From Sphaerisporangium fuscum (GTDB taxonomy: Bacteria; Actinomycetota; Actinomycetes; Streptosporangiales; Streptosporangiaceae), in NCBI RefSeq assembly GCF_018531465.1, contig NZ_JAHDTF010000003.1, positions 1 to 64,000 of the forward strand: a DNA stretch of 64,000 nt, given 5' to 3'. The notes under the pieces were generated by a model. The model searched no databases, was not told the origin of the DNA, and was given only the letters and a program-made list of their open reading frames with translations. How positions within the stretch are numbered: position 1 is the stretch's first letter; the number at the start of each line of letters is the position of its first letter. This document shows, in pieces, positions 8,002-16,494 of the stretch. The position numbers were made by a program, and so were the translations under genes.

Positions 8002-8320
8002 GACCCCGGCCGCCACGAAAAGGAATCGGTCCCTCCCGAACGGCACGGGCCGGCTTGCCGCTGCACGCGCCGGCACCCTCGCCGAGGAGCCGGGCGGTAG
8101 TCTTGTCGTGGTGACCGAGGGCATCGGCGGCGCCAGGCGCTCAGACCGGCCTTCCTCCCTGAGGGGCCTGCACCGATTGGGGCGTCCTGGCGGTGTTCCC
8201 CGGTGTCGTGACGGTATTCGCGCATCCGGGCTCTCGCAGTGCCCCCGGCCGTGGTTCGTCGTCATGTGCCCGCGGAGACCACGGAATGCGGAAGAGCCGA
8301 TCAGTGAGAGGGTTGTGAGG

Positions 8321-9298
8321 GTGACGACAAGGTCCAGCGACATCGAGAAGGCGGCCGGTGTGCTGCGCGCCGGAGGCCTGGTGGCCCTCCCTACCGAAAC
8401 CGTCTACGGTCTGGGCGCCAACGTCGAGGACCCCGCCGCCGTCGCGCGCGTCTTCCAGGTCAAGGGGCGCCCGCCCTCCCACCCGCTGATCGTCCATATC
8501 GGCAGCGCGGACGACCTGGGCGACTGGGTCGAGGACGTGCCCGCGACGGCCCGCGTGCTGGCCGAACGCTTCTGGCCGGGGCCACTCACGCTGGTCCTGC
8601 GGCGCGGTCCCCGGGTCCCCCTCGAAGCGACCGGCGGCCTGGAGACGGTCGCCGTGCGCGTGCCCGACCATCCCGTCGCGCTCGCGCTGCTGTCGTCCTT
8701 CGGCGGCGGTGTCGCGGCCCCGTCCGCCAACCGCTTCGGCTCGGTCAGCCCCACAACGGCGAACCACGTCCGTGCGGAGCTCGGTGACGCCGTCGATTTC
8801 GTGCTGGACGGCGGCTCGTGCGAGGTCGGCGTCGAGTCGACCATCGTCGACGCCACCGGCGAGACCCCGAGTGTCCTCCGGCCTGGCGGGGTGACGCGCG
8901 AGGAGCTCGAAGCGGTGCTGGGGCGCCCGCTCGCGGTCCACTCGACGAGCCGCGTTCGGGTGCCCGGCCAGCATCCGTCGCACTACGCGCCGCGTGCGCG
9001 GGTCGTGCTCGTCGAGCCCGAGAAGGTCGTCGCCGAAGCGGAGCTCGCGCAGGAGCTCGGACATCAGGTGGGCGTCTTTCTTCCCCCTGCCTTCGCCGGC
9101 ACCGCCGTGAAGGCGCACGCCGTGGTGGAGGTTCCCGGTTCGATGGCCGCCTACGCGCGCGGGCTGTACGGGTTCCTGCGCCGGCTCGACGAGCGGGGAT
9201 GCGACCTCATCGTCGCGTCCTTGCCGGTGGAGCAGGGGCTGGGACTGGCGATCGCCAACCGGCTCCGCCGCGCCGCGGGACCCCGGCCGACGGAGTGA
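8321..9298 (+). CDS. L-threonylcarbamoyladenylate synthase (Sua5/YrdC family)
   Basis: The 325-residue cytoplasmic enzyme makes threonylcarbamoyl-AMP from threonine, bicarbonate and ATP for the t6A37 modification of ANN-decoding tRNAs. The YrdC domain covers residues 1-200 (L-R-A-G-G-L-V-A-L-P-T-E-T-V-Y-G-L-G; KGRPPSHPLIVHI; RFWPGPLTLVL; APSANRFGSVSPTTA). The C-terminal Sua5 domain follows the P-S-H-Y-A-P linker. I chose GTG 8321 because GAGAGG lies 9 nt upstream; the in-frame GTG at 8315 is too close to it. This long Sua5 form stands alone here. Actinomycetes normally carry a shorter housekeeping copy near prfA, so this may be a second paralogue (inference). Confidence 0.9.
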   Translation: MTTRSSDIEKAAGVLRAGGLVALPTETVYGLGANVEDPAAVARVFQVKGRPPSHPLIVHIGSADDLGDWVEDVPATARVLAERFWPGPLTLVLRRGPRVPLEATGGLETVAVRVPDHPVALALLSSFGGGVAAPSANRFGSVSPTTANHVRAELGDAVDFVLDGGSCEVGVESTIVDATGETPSVLRPGGVTREELEAVLGRPLAVHSTSRVRVPGQHPSHYAPRARVVLVEPEKVVAEAELAQELGHQVGVFLPPAFAGTAVKAHAVVEVPGSMAAYARGLYGFLRRLDERGCDLIVASLPVEQGLGLAIANRLRRAAGPRPTE

Positions 9299-9355
9299 CC
9301 GGCACCGACGCCGTCCGACGTGCCTGCCGCGGCGCCCACCGGACGCACGCCCGAC

Positions 9356-9384
9356 CCTGACCGCGGTCCGCGGAAAGGGTCAGG
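9356..9384. terminator. Hairpin between Sua5 and carbonic anhydrase genes
   Basis: CCTGACC (9356-9362) pairs with GGTCAGG (9378-9384) around a CCGCGG-rich loop. It lies between convergent genes and could stop both transcripts. Confidence 0.4.
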
Positions 9385-9456
9385 CCGGCGCCGGCACCAC
9401 GTGCGCGCAGAGCGTGACCGGCTCCGTGCGCCGTGAAGTGGCTGGGGGAGATCCGG

Positions 9457-10092
9457 TCACGATGCGGCGGTGACTTCGAGCCCGCGGGCCGCCACCACCT
9501 GGGCGCTGCCGTCGGCCAGACGGTAGCACAGGCCCACGACGGCGGCCTGGCCGGCGGCGACCCGTTCGGTGAGCACCCGAGAGCGGTCCAAGAGCAGGTC
9601 GACGGTGTGCCTGATGTGCTCGGCCAGGATCTCGTCGGGCTTCACACGACCTGCGGCCCGCGCCGCGAGCACGCTGGGCGTCACCCGCTCGACGACGTCC
9701 CGGACGTACCCGGCCGGCGCCATCCCCTCCTCCAGCGCGGCGCACGCGGCGGCGACCGCGCCGCACGAGTCATGGCCGAGGACCACCACCAGCGGGCAGT
9801 CCAGCACGTCCACCCCGTACTCGACGCTGCCCAGCACCTCCGCGCCCATCACGTGGCCCGCGGTGCGCACCACGAACAGGTCACCCAGACCACGATCGAA
9901 GATGATCTCTGCGGCCAACCGGGAGTCGGAGCACCCGAACAGGACGGCGAACGGCCGCTGGCCTGGTGCGATCTCGGCGCGGCGGGTCGAATCCTGGTTC
10001 GGGTGCTCCGGGGCGCCCGCAACGAAGCGCTGGTTACCGGCGAGCAGCAGTTCGAATGCTGCCTTGGGAGTCGGGGGCTTGATCTCGGCCAT
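9457..10092 (-). CDS. Beta-class carbonic anhydrase
   Basis: The 211-residue zinc enzyme interconverts CO2 and bicarbonate. The Cys54-x-Asp56-x-Arg motif (CSDSR) and His107-x-x-Cys110 (HDSC) give the Cys2His zinc site and the Asp/Arg dyad. The strand pattern FAVLFGCSDSRLAAEIIFDRGLGDLFVVRTAGH is typical. No signal peptide is visible, so it is cytoplasmic. It lies 72 nt downstream of the MFS gene on the same strand and may be the last gene of an Ohr-MFS-carbonic anhydrase transcript. Confidence 0.92.
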   Translation of the reverse strand: MAEIKPPTPKAAFELLLAGNQRFVAGAPEHPNQDSTRRAEIAPGQRPFAVLFGCSDSRLAAEIIFDRGLGDLFVVRTAGHVMGAEVLGSVEYGVDVLDCPLVVVLGHDSCGAVAAACAALEEGMAPAGYVRDVVERVTPSVLAARAAGRVKPDEILAEHIRHTVDLLLDRSRVLTERVAAGQAAVVGLCYRLADGSAQVVAARGLEVTAAS

Positions 10093-10164
10093 GACCGCAG
10101 CCTAGCCAAGCCTCCGCGGGCGACGACGAAGCCCCCCAGCGGGCGAGCCACAAGATCGGTCTGG

Positions 10165-11604
10165 TCAAGGTCGGGCGGGGCGGCCCACGGCCTTCGCCCC
10201 TGCCGCCACCGTGATCGCCATCGAGACCGCGCCGATCGTCCACAGCCCCGCCCGGTAGCCGCCGAGTCCCTGGCCCGCGTGGACGGTGACCATCGTGGCG
10301 GTCGCGGCGAGCACGACGCCGGCTCCGATCTGCGCGGAGGCGTTGAAAAGGCCCGACACCAGGCCTTGCTCACCGTCGCGGGCATGCCCGACGGCCGCGA
10401 TGTTGAGTGCCGTGTAGGCGGCGGCGAAGCCGATGCCGCCGAGCACCTGCTGGGCGAAGAGAAGAGGCAGCGGGCCGGCGTGCCCGATGAGGAGAGCCCA
10501 GACGAGGTAGCCGGCGGCGAGCATGAGAAGACCCGTGGTCGCCACCGGCCACGCCCCGTACCTGGTGACGGCGGCCGCGCAGTGCCGCGCCGTGACCCCG
10601 GTGAGCGCCGCGCCGAGGAGGAACGCCAGTCCCGCCTCCAGGGGGGACCAGCCCAGCTCGTTCTGGTAGTAGAGCGTGAGCACGAACTGGAAGGCGACGT
10701 AGGCCCCGAACATCAGGATGCAGGCGTTGGCGCGCACGAGGTGCGGGCGGGTGAACACGGCGAACGGGATCAAGGGGCTCGGGTGGGCCCGTTCCACGAC
10801 GACGAACACGGCCAGCACCGCGGCCGCGCCCACGAGCGAGCCGATGACCCCCGTGTCGCCCCAGCCGGCGGCCGGAGCGCGGGTGACCCCGTGGACGAGC
10901 ATGATCGAAGCGCTCGTCACAAGGACCGCGCCCAGCACGTCGATCCGTCCTCGCCTCCGCTCCCGGGACCGGTGGTCGCGGGGCACCGCCACGTGGGCCA
11001 GGCCCGCGACGACCGCGGCCACCACGGCGGGGAGGAACAGTACGAGCCGCCAGGTGAGGCCCGTGAGAAGGCCGCCGAGCACCAGTCCGGCCGAGTAGCC
11101 GACCGTGGTGATCGCGAGGAAGGCGCCGAGGGCCCGGTTCCGTGCCTTCTCCTCACGGAACGCGTCGAGCAGGACGGCCATCGCCACCGGGGCGGTGAAG
11201 CCCGCGCTGATGCCCTTGAACAGCCGCGCGGCCACGAGAAGGACGCTCCCGTGGGTCAGTCCGCCCACCGAGCTCGCCACCGTGAACACGAGCAGCCAGC
11301 CGATCAGAAGCTTCTTGCGGCCGAGGAGGTCGGCCAGACGGCCGCCCAGCAGCAGGACGCTTCCGAACCCCAGCGTGTAGCCGCTGATCACCCACTGTAA
11401 TTCGTCGGGTGACATGTTCAGCTCTCGCTGGATCTGCGGTAAGGCCGGCCCCATGCTCGCGATGTCCATCGCATCGAGGAACTGCACCGCGCACACGACG
11501 AAGAGCAGCAGCGCGGCGTTCCTGCCCGGTAGGGCCGCGGCGGGGCCGGGGCCGGAACCGGTGGGGGCCGGACCGGATGCGGGGGGAGGGGATGTCTCTT
11601 TCAT
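10165..11604 (-). CDS. MFS transporter, DHA2 (14-TM drug:H+ antiporter) type
   Basis: The protein has 479 residues from ATG 11604; the in-frame ATG at 11628 is an alternative. About 14 hydrophobic helices follow a Pro/Gly-rich cytoplasmic N-terminus. The motif-A region between TM2 and TM3 reads G-G-R-L-A-D-L-L-G-R-K-K, and a motif-C-like G-Y-S-A-G-L-V-L-G-G-L-L is present. Family members export drugs or toxic metabolites across the cytoplasmic membrane using the proton gradient. The gene lies 70 nt downstream of ohr, so it is probably de-repressed with it by the divergent TetR at 12173. Confidence 0.87.
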   Translation of the reverse strand: MKETSPPPASGPAPTGSGPGPAAALPGRNAALLLFVVCAVQFLDAMDIASMGPALPQIQRELNMSPDELQWVISGYTLGFGSVLLLGGRLADLLGRKKLLIGWLLVFTVASSVGGLTHGSVLLVAARLFKGISAGFTAPVAMAVLLDAFREEKARNRALGAFLAITTVGYSAGLVLGGLLTGLTWRLVLFLPAVVAAVVAGLAHVAVPRDHRSRERRRGRIDVLGAVLVTSASIMLVHGVTRAPAAGWGDTGVIGSLVGAAAVLAVFVVVERAHPSPLIPFAVFTRPHLVRANACILMFGAYVAFQFVLTLYYQNELGWSPLEAGLAFLLGAALTGVTARHCAAAVTRYGAWPVATTGLLMLAAGYLVWALLIGHAGPLPLLFAQQVLGGIGFAAAYTALNIAAVGHARDGEQGLVSGLFNASAQIGAGVVLAATATMVTVHAGQGLGGYRAGLWTIGAVSMAITVAAGAKAVGRPARP

Positions 11605-11673
11605 GATCACGTCCCGGCTTCGGGTCATCGATCGGCGGCCGGCGTCTGCACCGCCGGCCGTCCGGTGGGGTGC

Positions 11674-12084
11674 CTAGTCGGTCAGCAGGGTGACCGGGAT
11701 GTTGCCGCGGGTGGCGTTGGAGTAGGGGCACACCTGGTGGGTGGCCTCGACGAGCTCGCGGCCGCGCTCGGGGGAGAGGGCGCCGGGCAGCTTCGTCCGC
11801 AGGGTGACCTCGAGCTGGTAGCCGCCCGCGCCGTTGGGGCTGAGGCCCACCTCGGCGGTGACGGACATGCCGGTGACGTCGATCTTCTTCTTGTCCGCCA
11901 CGAGCCTCATCGAAGTGGCGAAACAGGCGGCGTACCCGGCCGCGAACAGCTGCTCGGGGTTGGTGCCGTCGCCGTCGCCGCCCAGTTCCTTCTGCAGGGC
12001 CAGCTTGACGTCCAGCCTGCCGTCCGAGCTGACCGCACGGCCGTCACGCCCCTCAGAGGTGGCGATCGCGGTGTATCGACTCAT
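11674..12084 (-). CDS. Organic hydroperoxide resistance protein (Ohr/OsmC family)
   Basis: The 136-residue thiol peroxidase reduces organic hydroperoxides. The two redox cysteines are visible in AGYAACFATSM and HQVCPYSNATRG, as expected for Ohr rather than OsmC. I chose ATG 12084 because GAAAGGG lies just upstream; an in-frame ATG at 12099 is too early. Ohr is more often controlled by the MarR protein OhrR. Here the divergent neighbour is TetR-type, and two matching operators lie between the genes. Confidence 0.9.
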   Translation of the reverse strand: MSRYTAIATSEGRDGRAVSSDGRLDVKLALQKELGGDGDGTNPEQLFAAGYAACFATSMRLVADKKKIDVTGMSVTAEVGLSPNGAGGYQLEVTLRTKLPGALSPERGRELVEATHQVCPYSNATRGNIPVTLLTD

Positions 12085-12106
12085 GACCCGCCCTTTCATA
12101 GGTAGA

Positions 12107-12122
12107 CAGACAGATCTGTCTG
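12107..12122. promoter_or_regulatory. TetR operator O1 (perfect 16-bp palindrome)
   Basis: CAGACAGATCTGTCTG is perfectly symmetric. Its core AGACAG-AT-CTGTCT matches the core of the second site 37 bp away. It is nearest the ohr start codon (12084) and so likely blocks the ohr promoter. Confidence 0.75.
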
Positions 12123-12144
12123 GTTGCTGACGACGGCCGATACT

Positions 12145-12166
12145 AGACAGACCTGTCTGGTAGGGT
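12145..12166. promoter_or_regulatory. TetR operator O2 and leaderless tetR promoter
   Basis: AGACAG-AC-CTGTCT (12145-12158) repeats the O1 core. It directly abuts a TAGGGT box (12161-12166) that ends 6 nt before the GTG start at 12173. This arrangement predicts a leaderless, self-repressed tetR transcript. Confidence 0.7.
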
Positions 12167-12172
12167 CAAGGG

Positions 12173-12769
12173 GTGAACAGCGAAGCGCCGGCGACTCCCC
12201 GCAAGAGCGCGGCCTGGAGTCGGATCCTCGAGACCGCCACGCGCCTGTTCTACGCCGAGGGCGTGCACACGGTGGGCATCGACCGGATCATCGCCGAGGC
12301 GGGCGTGGCCAAGGCGACCTTCTACCACCATTTCCCCAGCAAGGACGATCTCGTCAGGGCCTACATCGTCGAGCAGAGCCGGCGGCAGCGCGAGATCGCC
12401 GAGCGCACTCCGGCCGCCGGACCTCGCGAGACGCTCCTGGCGGCGTTCGACCGCCTGTGCCGGTTCGGCGCCGAGCCCACCTACCGCGGCTGCCCGTTCA
12501 TCAACGCGGCGGCCGAGTACCCCGACCCGGTCCATCCCGTGCGCCAGGCCATCGGCGACCATCGGAACTGGTGCCGGGAACTGTTCCACGACCTGCTGGT
12601 GGCCGACGGTCACCCCGACCCCGGCCGCACCGCCGAGATACTCGTGCTGCTCAAGGACGGGCTCGCCGTCGGCCTCGACCTCGACGACCCCGAGAGCCTC
12701 CGCTACGCGGTCGTCGAGGCCGCCACCAGGGTCCTGGACGCCGCCGGCCCCGGCACGGCTGATCGCTGA
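12173..12769 (+). CDS. TetR-family repressor
   Basis: The 198-residue protein has an N-terminal TetR HTH at about residues 16-62 (ILETATRLFYAEGVHTVGIDRIIAEAGVAKATFYHHFPSKDDLV pattern). The ligand domain has the R-G-C-P-F-I-N-A-A-A-E-Y signature of the TetR_C_33-like subgroup often linked to MFS pumps or oxidative stress. Start GTG 12173 follows a TAGGGT -10 at leaderless distance. It is divergent from ohr and its two operators are in the gap, so it should repress ohr, the MFS gene and itself. Confidence 0.88.
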   Translation: MNSEAPATPRKSAAWSRILETATRLFYAEGVHTVGIDRIIAEAGVAKATFYHHFPSKDDLVRAYIVEQSRRQREIAERTPAAGPRETLLAAFDRLCRFGAEPTYRGCPFINAAAEYPDPVHPVRQAIGDHRNWCRELFHDLLVADGHPDPGRTAEILVLLKDGLAVGLDLDDPESLRYAVVEAATRVLDAAGPGTADR

Positions 12770-12865
12770 CGACGGAAACGCGCGGAGGCGGCCTTCCCGC
12801 CGCCGGACGCATTGATCGCAGCATGCGCGGGCATGAGCATGACAACCGCGAATCGGAGGCGTGAC

Positions 12866-13138
12866 ATGCAGGTCACCGGCATCTTCAGCGCGATCATCGT
12901 AGGTCTGATCATCGGTGTGATCGCGCGGTTGCTCATTCCCGGGCGGCAGAACATCCCGATCTGGCTGACCGTCGTGATCGGAATCGTCGCCGCTCTCATC
13001 GGCACCGCGATCGCCGGGGCGCTCGGGGTGGCCGCCACGAGAGGCATCGACTGGATCGAACTGATCCTCCAGATCGTTCTCGCGATCATCGGGGTGCTGC
13101 TCGCCACTTCCCTGTACGGCAGGAGAAAAGTCAGCTGA
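12866..13138 (+). CDS. GlsB/YeaQ/YmgE-family stress membrane protein
   Basis: The 90-residue protein has three hydrophobic helices: GIFSAIIVGLIIGVIARLL, then WLTVVIGIVAALIGTAIAG, then LILQIVLAIIGVLL. It ends in a basic tail, and G-R-Q-N-I-P-I-W lies between the first two helices, as in the transglycosylase-associated/YeaQ family. Its precise role is unknown; homologues are stress-induced inner-membrane proteins. ATG 12866 has GGAGG 7 nt upstream, so earlier in-frame starts are not needed. Confidence 0.85.
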   Translation: MQVTGIFSAIIVGLIIGVIARLLIPGRQNIPIWLTVVIGIVAALIGTAIAGALGVAATRGIDWIELILQIVLAIIGVLLATSLYGRRKVS

Positions 13139-13151
13139 CCTAAGGCCGGCG

Positions 13152-13181
13152 TGCCGGGCGAGGTGAGAACGTCGCCCGGCA
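13152..13181 (+). terminator. Hairpin after the YeaQ-type gene
   Basis: TGCCGGGCGA (13152-13161) and TCGCCCGGCA (13172-13181) form a perfect 10-bp stem with a 10-nt loop, 13 nt past the stop codon. Confidence 0.65.
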
Positions 13182-13316
13182 TGCCACCAGAGGTCGCCCG
13201 CATGTCGACGCCCGTTCAACAACCGTGGGTAACCCGCCTGCCTGTGCGGCAGCTGTTCACGCCGCCGACATCACACCATCGCCCGCAGGTCAGGATGACC
13301 GTCTGCACTTGAGGAC

Positions 13317-14894
13317 GTGGAGCAGAACCCCTCACGCAGAGTGTTCCTTACCGCCGCCGTCGCGGGGGCCGGCGGCCTGCTCGTGCCCGCCTCCGCCGGA
13401 GCGTCCACCCCGTCCCGGCAGACCTCCTCCTCCACCTCCGCTCGCCGCCTGGCCGATCCGTTCACGCTGGGCGTCGCCTCCGGCGACCCGTCCGCCGACG
13501 GGTTCGTGCTGTGGACCCGCCTCGCGCCCGACCCGCTCGCCCCGGACGGGCACGGCGGCATGCCCGGCCGCGACGTCGAGGTGGCCTGGCAGGTCGCGGC
13601 CGACGAGGGCTTCCGCCGCGTGGTCCGGTCCGGGACGGCGACGGCCCGGCCCGCCTCCGCCCACTCGGTGCACGTCGAGCTGGACGGGCTGCGGCCGGGA
13701 GGGGAGTTCTTCTACCGCTTCCGGGCCAACGGTCACCTCTCGCCCACCGGACGCACCCGCACCGCGCCCGCCGCCTCCGCCGCGGCGTCCCTCACCTTCG
13801 CCGCCGTCTCCTGCGCGCAGTACGAGCACGGCTACTACACCGCCTACCGGCGCATGGCCGAGCAGCAGCCCGACGTGGTCGTGCACCTCGGCGACTACAT
13901 CTACGAGTACTCCGGCGGCGTCTACACCGCCGCGGAGGGCAACGTCCGGCGGCACGCGGGAGGCAAGCTGCAGACCCTCGCCGACTACCGTGTGCGGCAC
14001 GCGCAGTACAAGACCGACCCGGACCTGCAGTTCGCCCACCTCAACAGCCCGTGGCTGGTGATCTTCGACGACCACGAGGTGGAGAACAACTGGGCGGGCG
14101 ACGTCCCGGGCACCGAGGTCCCCGGGTTCGGCGCGCGCAAGGCGGCGGGGTTCCAGGCGTACTACGAGCACATGCCGCTGCGCCGGTCCGCCGTCGCCCG
14201 CGGCCCGCACATCAAGATCAACCGCAGGGTGTCGTGGGGCTCTCTGGCCACCTTCCACCTGCTCGACACCCGGCAGTTCCGCAGCGACCAGCCCTGCGGC
14301 GACGGCATGCGGTCGGGATGCGACGAGCGTCTCGGCCAGGAGCGGGCGATGCTGGGCGACGACCAGCTGAAGTGGCTCACGGCCGGGCTGCGCGACTCCA
14401 CCGGCACCTGGGACCTCGTCGCCCAGCAGATCATCCTCGGCCAGCGCGACTACCACCTCGGCCCCGGCAGGGAACTGAACGTCGACGCCTGGGACGGGTA
14501 CCCCGCCGAGCGCGACCGGCTGCTCGCCGCGCTCGCCTCCTCGCGGACCGGCAACAACGTGGTGCTCACCGGGGACGCCCACGTCGCCTCCGCCGCCGAC
14601 CTGGTGACCGACTTCGACGACCCGGACTCGCGCAAGGTCGGCGTGGAGTTGGTCGGCACGTCCATCTCCAGCGACGGCGACGGCTATCACGACCCCGCCA
14701 GGAACGCCGCCCTCCTCATGGAGAACCCGCAGCTGAGGTTCGTCAACGAGCGCCGCGGCTACATCGTGTGCAGGGCGACGCCCGAGGAGCTGAAGGCCGA
14801 CTTCCGCACCCTGGACTACATCAGCCGCAGGGGCGCCCCCGCGAAGACCGCGGCGAGCTTCACCGTCCCGTCCGGCGAGCGCGTCCTCACCTGA
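13317..14894 (+). CDS. phoD: PhoD-family alkaline phosphatase, Tat-exported
   Basis: The 525-residue secreted phosphodiesterase/phosphomonoesterase begins with a twin-arginine signal (S-R-R-V-F-L-T-A-A-V, hydrophobic stretch, then A-S-A-G-A). A PhoD_N Ig-like domain follows (F-T-L-G-V-A-S-G-D-P-S-A-D-G-F-V-L-W-T-R). The metallophosphatase core shows V-S-C-A-Q-Y, HLGDYIYEY, FDDHEVENNW and LTGDAHVASAADL, giving Fe/Ca ligands. It would release phosphate from nucleotides or teichoic acids outside the cell. The GTG start is the only option after an in-frame TGA; a GAGGA lies unusually close to it. Confidence 0.9.
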   Translation: MEQNPSRRVFLTAAVAGAGGLLVPASAGASTPSRQTSSSTSARRLADPFTLGVASGDPSADGFVLWTRLAPDPLAPDGHGGMPGRDVEVAWQVAADEGFRRVVRSGTATARPASAHSVHVELDGLRPGGEFFYRFRANGHLSPTGRTRTAPAASAAASLTFAAVSCAQYEHGYYTAYRRMAEQQPDVVVHLGDYIYEYSGGVYTAAEGNVRRHAGGKLQTLADYRVRHAQYKTDPDLQFAHLNSPWLVIFDDHEVENNWAGDVPGTEVPGFGARKAAGFQAYYEHMPLRRSAVARGPHIKINRRVSWGSLATFHLLDTRQFRSDQPCGDGMRSGCDERLGQERAMLGDDQLKWLTAGLRDSTGTWDLVAQQIILGQRDYHLGPGRELNVDAWDGYPAERDRLLAALASSRTGNNVVLTGDAHVASAADLVTDFDDPDSRKVGVELVGTSISSDGDGYHDPARNAALLMENPQLRFVNERRGYIVCRATPEELKADFRTLDYISRRGAPAKTAASFTVPSGERVLT

Positions 14895-14906
14895 CCCATC
14901 CCGTGC

Positions 14907-14950
14907 ACGAGCGGGACCGGCGCCCACAGGGGGGTGCCGGTCCCGCTCGT
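14907..14950. terminator. Strong bidirectional terminator between phoD and the FG-GAP gene
   Basis: Perfect 15-bp arms, ACGAGCGGGACCGGC (14907-14921) and its complement (14936-14950), lie exactly between the two convergent stop codons. Confidence 0.8.
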
Positions 14951-14951
14951 C

Positions 14952-16403
14952 TCAGGGGGTCATCGCGAAGCCGAACAGCCCCTTGGCCGGACCGGTCAGC
15001 GTCCGCGCGGCCGACGGGCGCAGCCCCGTGTAGGAGCCCTTCTTCACCGAGGAGGGGACCAGCGTGACCCGTCCCGCGCCGGGCGCGCCGACGACCAGGC
15101 CGGCGGGGGTGATCGCCACCGAGGACCCGTACAGGTCGCCCGGACGGCCGTGCCGCCCCTTGAGGATCATGTTGTGCCGCACGGTGAGCCCGCCGGTGCG
15201 GGTGCCCGCCAGGACGATCACCTTGCCGCCTCCGGGCAGGCCGATGGCGAGTTCGGCATCGCCGTCCCCGTTGAGGTCGCCCGCCGCCAGGGCGGCGCCG
15301 AGCCGGTCGGTGTTCAGGCTCCTGCCCCTGATCCCCTTGGTCTTGCGCGACCAGAACTCGCTGCCGATCGCGGTCAGGCCGCGGGTGGTGCCGTAGAGCA
15401 CGTGGACGCCGCCGTTGCCGTACATCGGGCCGTCCTGGAAGGCGTCCAGCCCCTCACCGGGCACGCCGATCGCCAGGTCGTCGCGTCCGTCGCGGTCGAA
15501 GTCGCCGGACGCCAGGGCCGCGCCGAAGGAGTCCCATCGTTCCGCCGCGCCCGGCACGCCGGGGCTGTTCTGCGTGTAGACGCCGGCCTGGCGGGCCCGG
15601 AGGTCGGCGATCGTCACCGAACCGCCGCCCGAGGTGGTGCCCACGTCGTCGCCCGGCGCCCCGATCGCCAGCTCGTCCCGGCCGTCGCCGTCGAAGTCGC
15701 CGGCCGCCACGGCGGCCCCGAACTGGTCGCCCTCGGCGTGGTCCTGCGCCACCCACGAGGTGGCCTGCGTGATCAGGGACCCCTTGCCGTCCACCCCGTG
15801 CCTTCTCAGGCCGAAGACGCCGGCGCCGCCCCCCTCCTCCAGGCCGGGGACGCCGACGACGAGCTCGTCGTCCCCGTCGCCGTCGAGGTCGCCCGCGGCG
15901 AGCGCCGCGCCGAAGCGGTCGGTGTCACGGGAACGGCCGAGGTGGGTGACGTCGAGCGTCCCTCCCGGCCGGAACCCGTTCGCCGTCCCGTACAGCAGCT
16001 GGACGACGCCGTTGCCGTCGGCGCCGTCCGGCACCGCCGGCCCGGCGAACTCCTCCGAGGCCCCGATCGCCAGGTCGGCGCAGCCGTCGCCGTCGAAGTC
16101 GCCGGAGACGACCGCCGAGCCGAAGGAGTCGCCGCGCTCAGGGGTGCCGGCGATGCCGGCGGTCGCCTGGGAGAGCACGGCGATCTTCTTCGTCCCGCGG
16201 AAGAGCGTCACCGTGCCGGCGCGCGACCGCCCCTCCACCGTGTCGTACGGCGCCGCCACCGCCAGGCCGGGGACGTCGCACGCGCTGATCCGGGCGGGCG
16301 GAGGCGGCGCGACGCGGGCGGAGGCCGGGGTTGCGGTCAGGACCGAGGGGACGGCGGCGAGGGTCGCCGCGGCGAGCAGGCGTGATGCGCGCGAGGCTCT
16401 CAT
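14952..16403 (-). CDS. Secreted FG-GAP (integrin-alpha-like beta-propeller) repeat protein
   Basis: The protein has 483 residues from ATG 16403. A signal peptide (S-R-L-L-A-A-A-T-L-A-A-V, cut near A-S-A-R-V) leads into about seven FG-GAP repeats. Five carry the calcium-binding D-x-D-x-D-G loop (DFDGDGCADLAIG, DLDGDGDDELVVG, DFDGDGRDELAIG, DFDRDGRDDLAIG, DLNGDGDAELAIG). Blades also show the F-G-A-A-L-A-x-G-D sequence. No catalytic domain is attached, so it is probably an extracellular calcium-stabilised propeller for adhesion or ligand binding. It converges on phoD with a shared terminator. Confidence 0.85.
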   Translation of the reverse strand: MRASRASRLLAAATLAAVPSVLTATPASARVAPPPPARISACDVPGLAVAAPYDTVEGRSRAGTVTLFRGTKKIAVLSQATAGIAGTPERGDSFGSAVVSGDFDGDGCADLAIGASEEFAGPAVPDGADGNGVVQLLYGTANGFRPGGTLDVTHLGRSRDTDRFGAALAAGDLDGDGDDELVVGVPGLEEGGGAGVFGLRRHGVDGKGSLITQATSWVAQDHAEGDQFGAAVAAGDFDGDGRDELAIGAPGDDVGTTSGGGSVTIADLRARQAGVYTQNSPGVPGAAERWDSFGAALASGDFDRDGRDDLAIGVPGEGLDAFQDGPMYGNGGVHVLYGTTRGLTAIGSEFWSRKTKGIRGRSLNTDRLGAALAAGDLNGDGDAELAIGLPGGGKVIVLAGTRTGGLTVRHNMILKGRHGRPGDLYGSSVAITPAGLVVGAPGAGRVTLVPSSVKKGSYTGLRPSAARTLTGPAKGLFGFAMTP

Positions 16404-16494
16404 ACTGCGGATCGTCCCCGTTGATCCGGACATCCGGCCCACCGCAGTATGAAGTTCCCGCGTCGAGGACCTGAACGGGCTCGACGCCGGCGGC

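Noticed and set aside
14895-16390. Plus-strand frames opposite the FG-GAP gene
   Set aside because: Repetitive Val/Ala/Arg strings mirror the antisense FG-GAP repeats; the minus-strand protein has a signal peptide and calcium loops.
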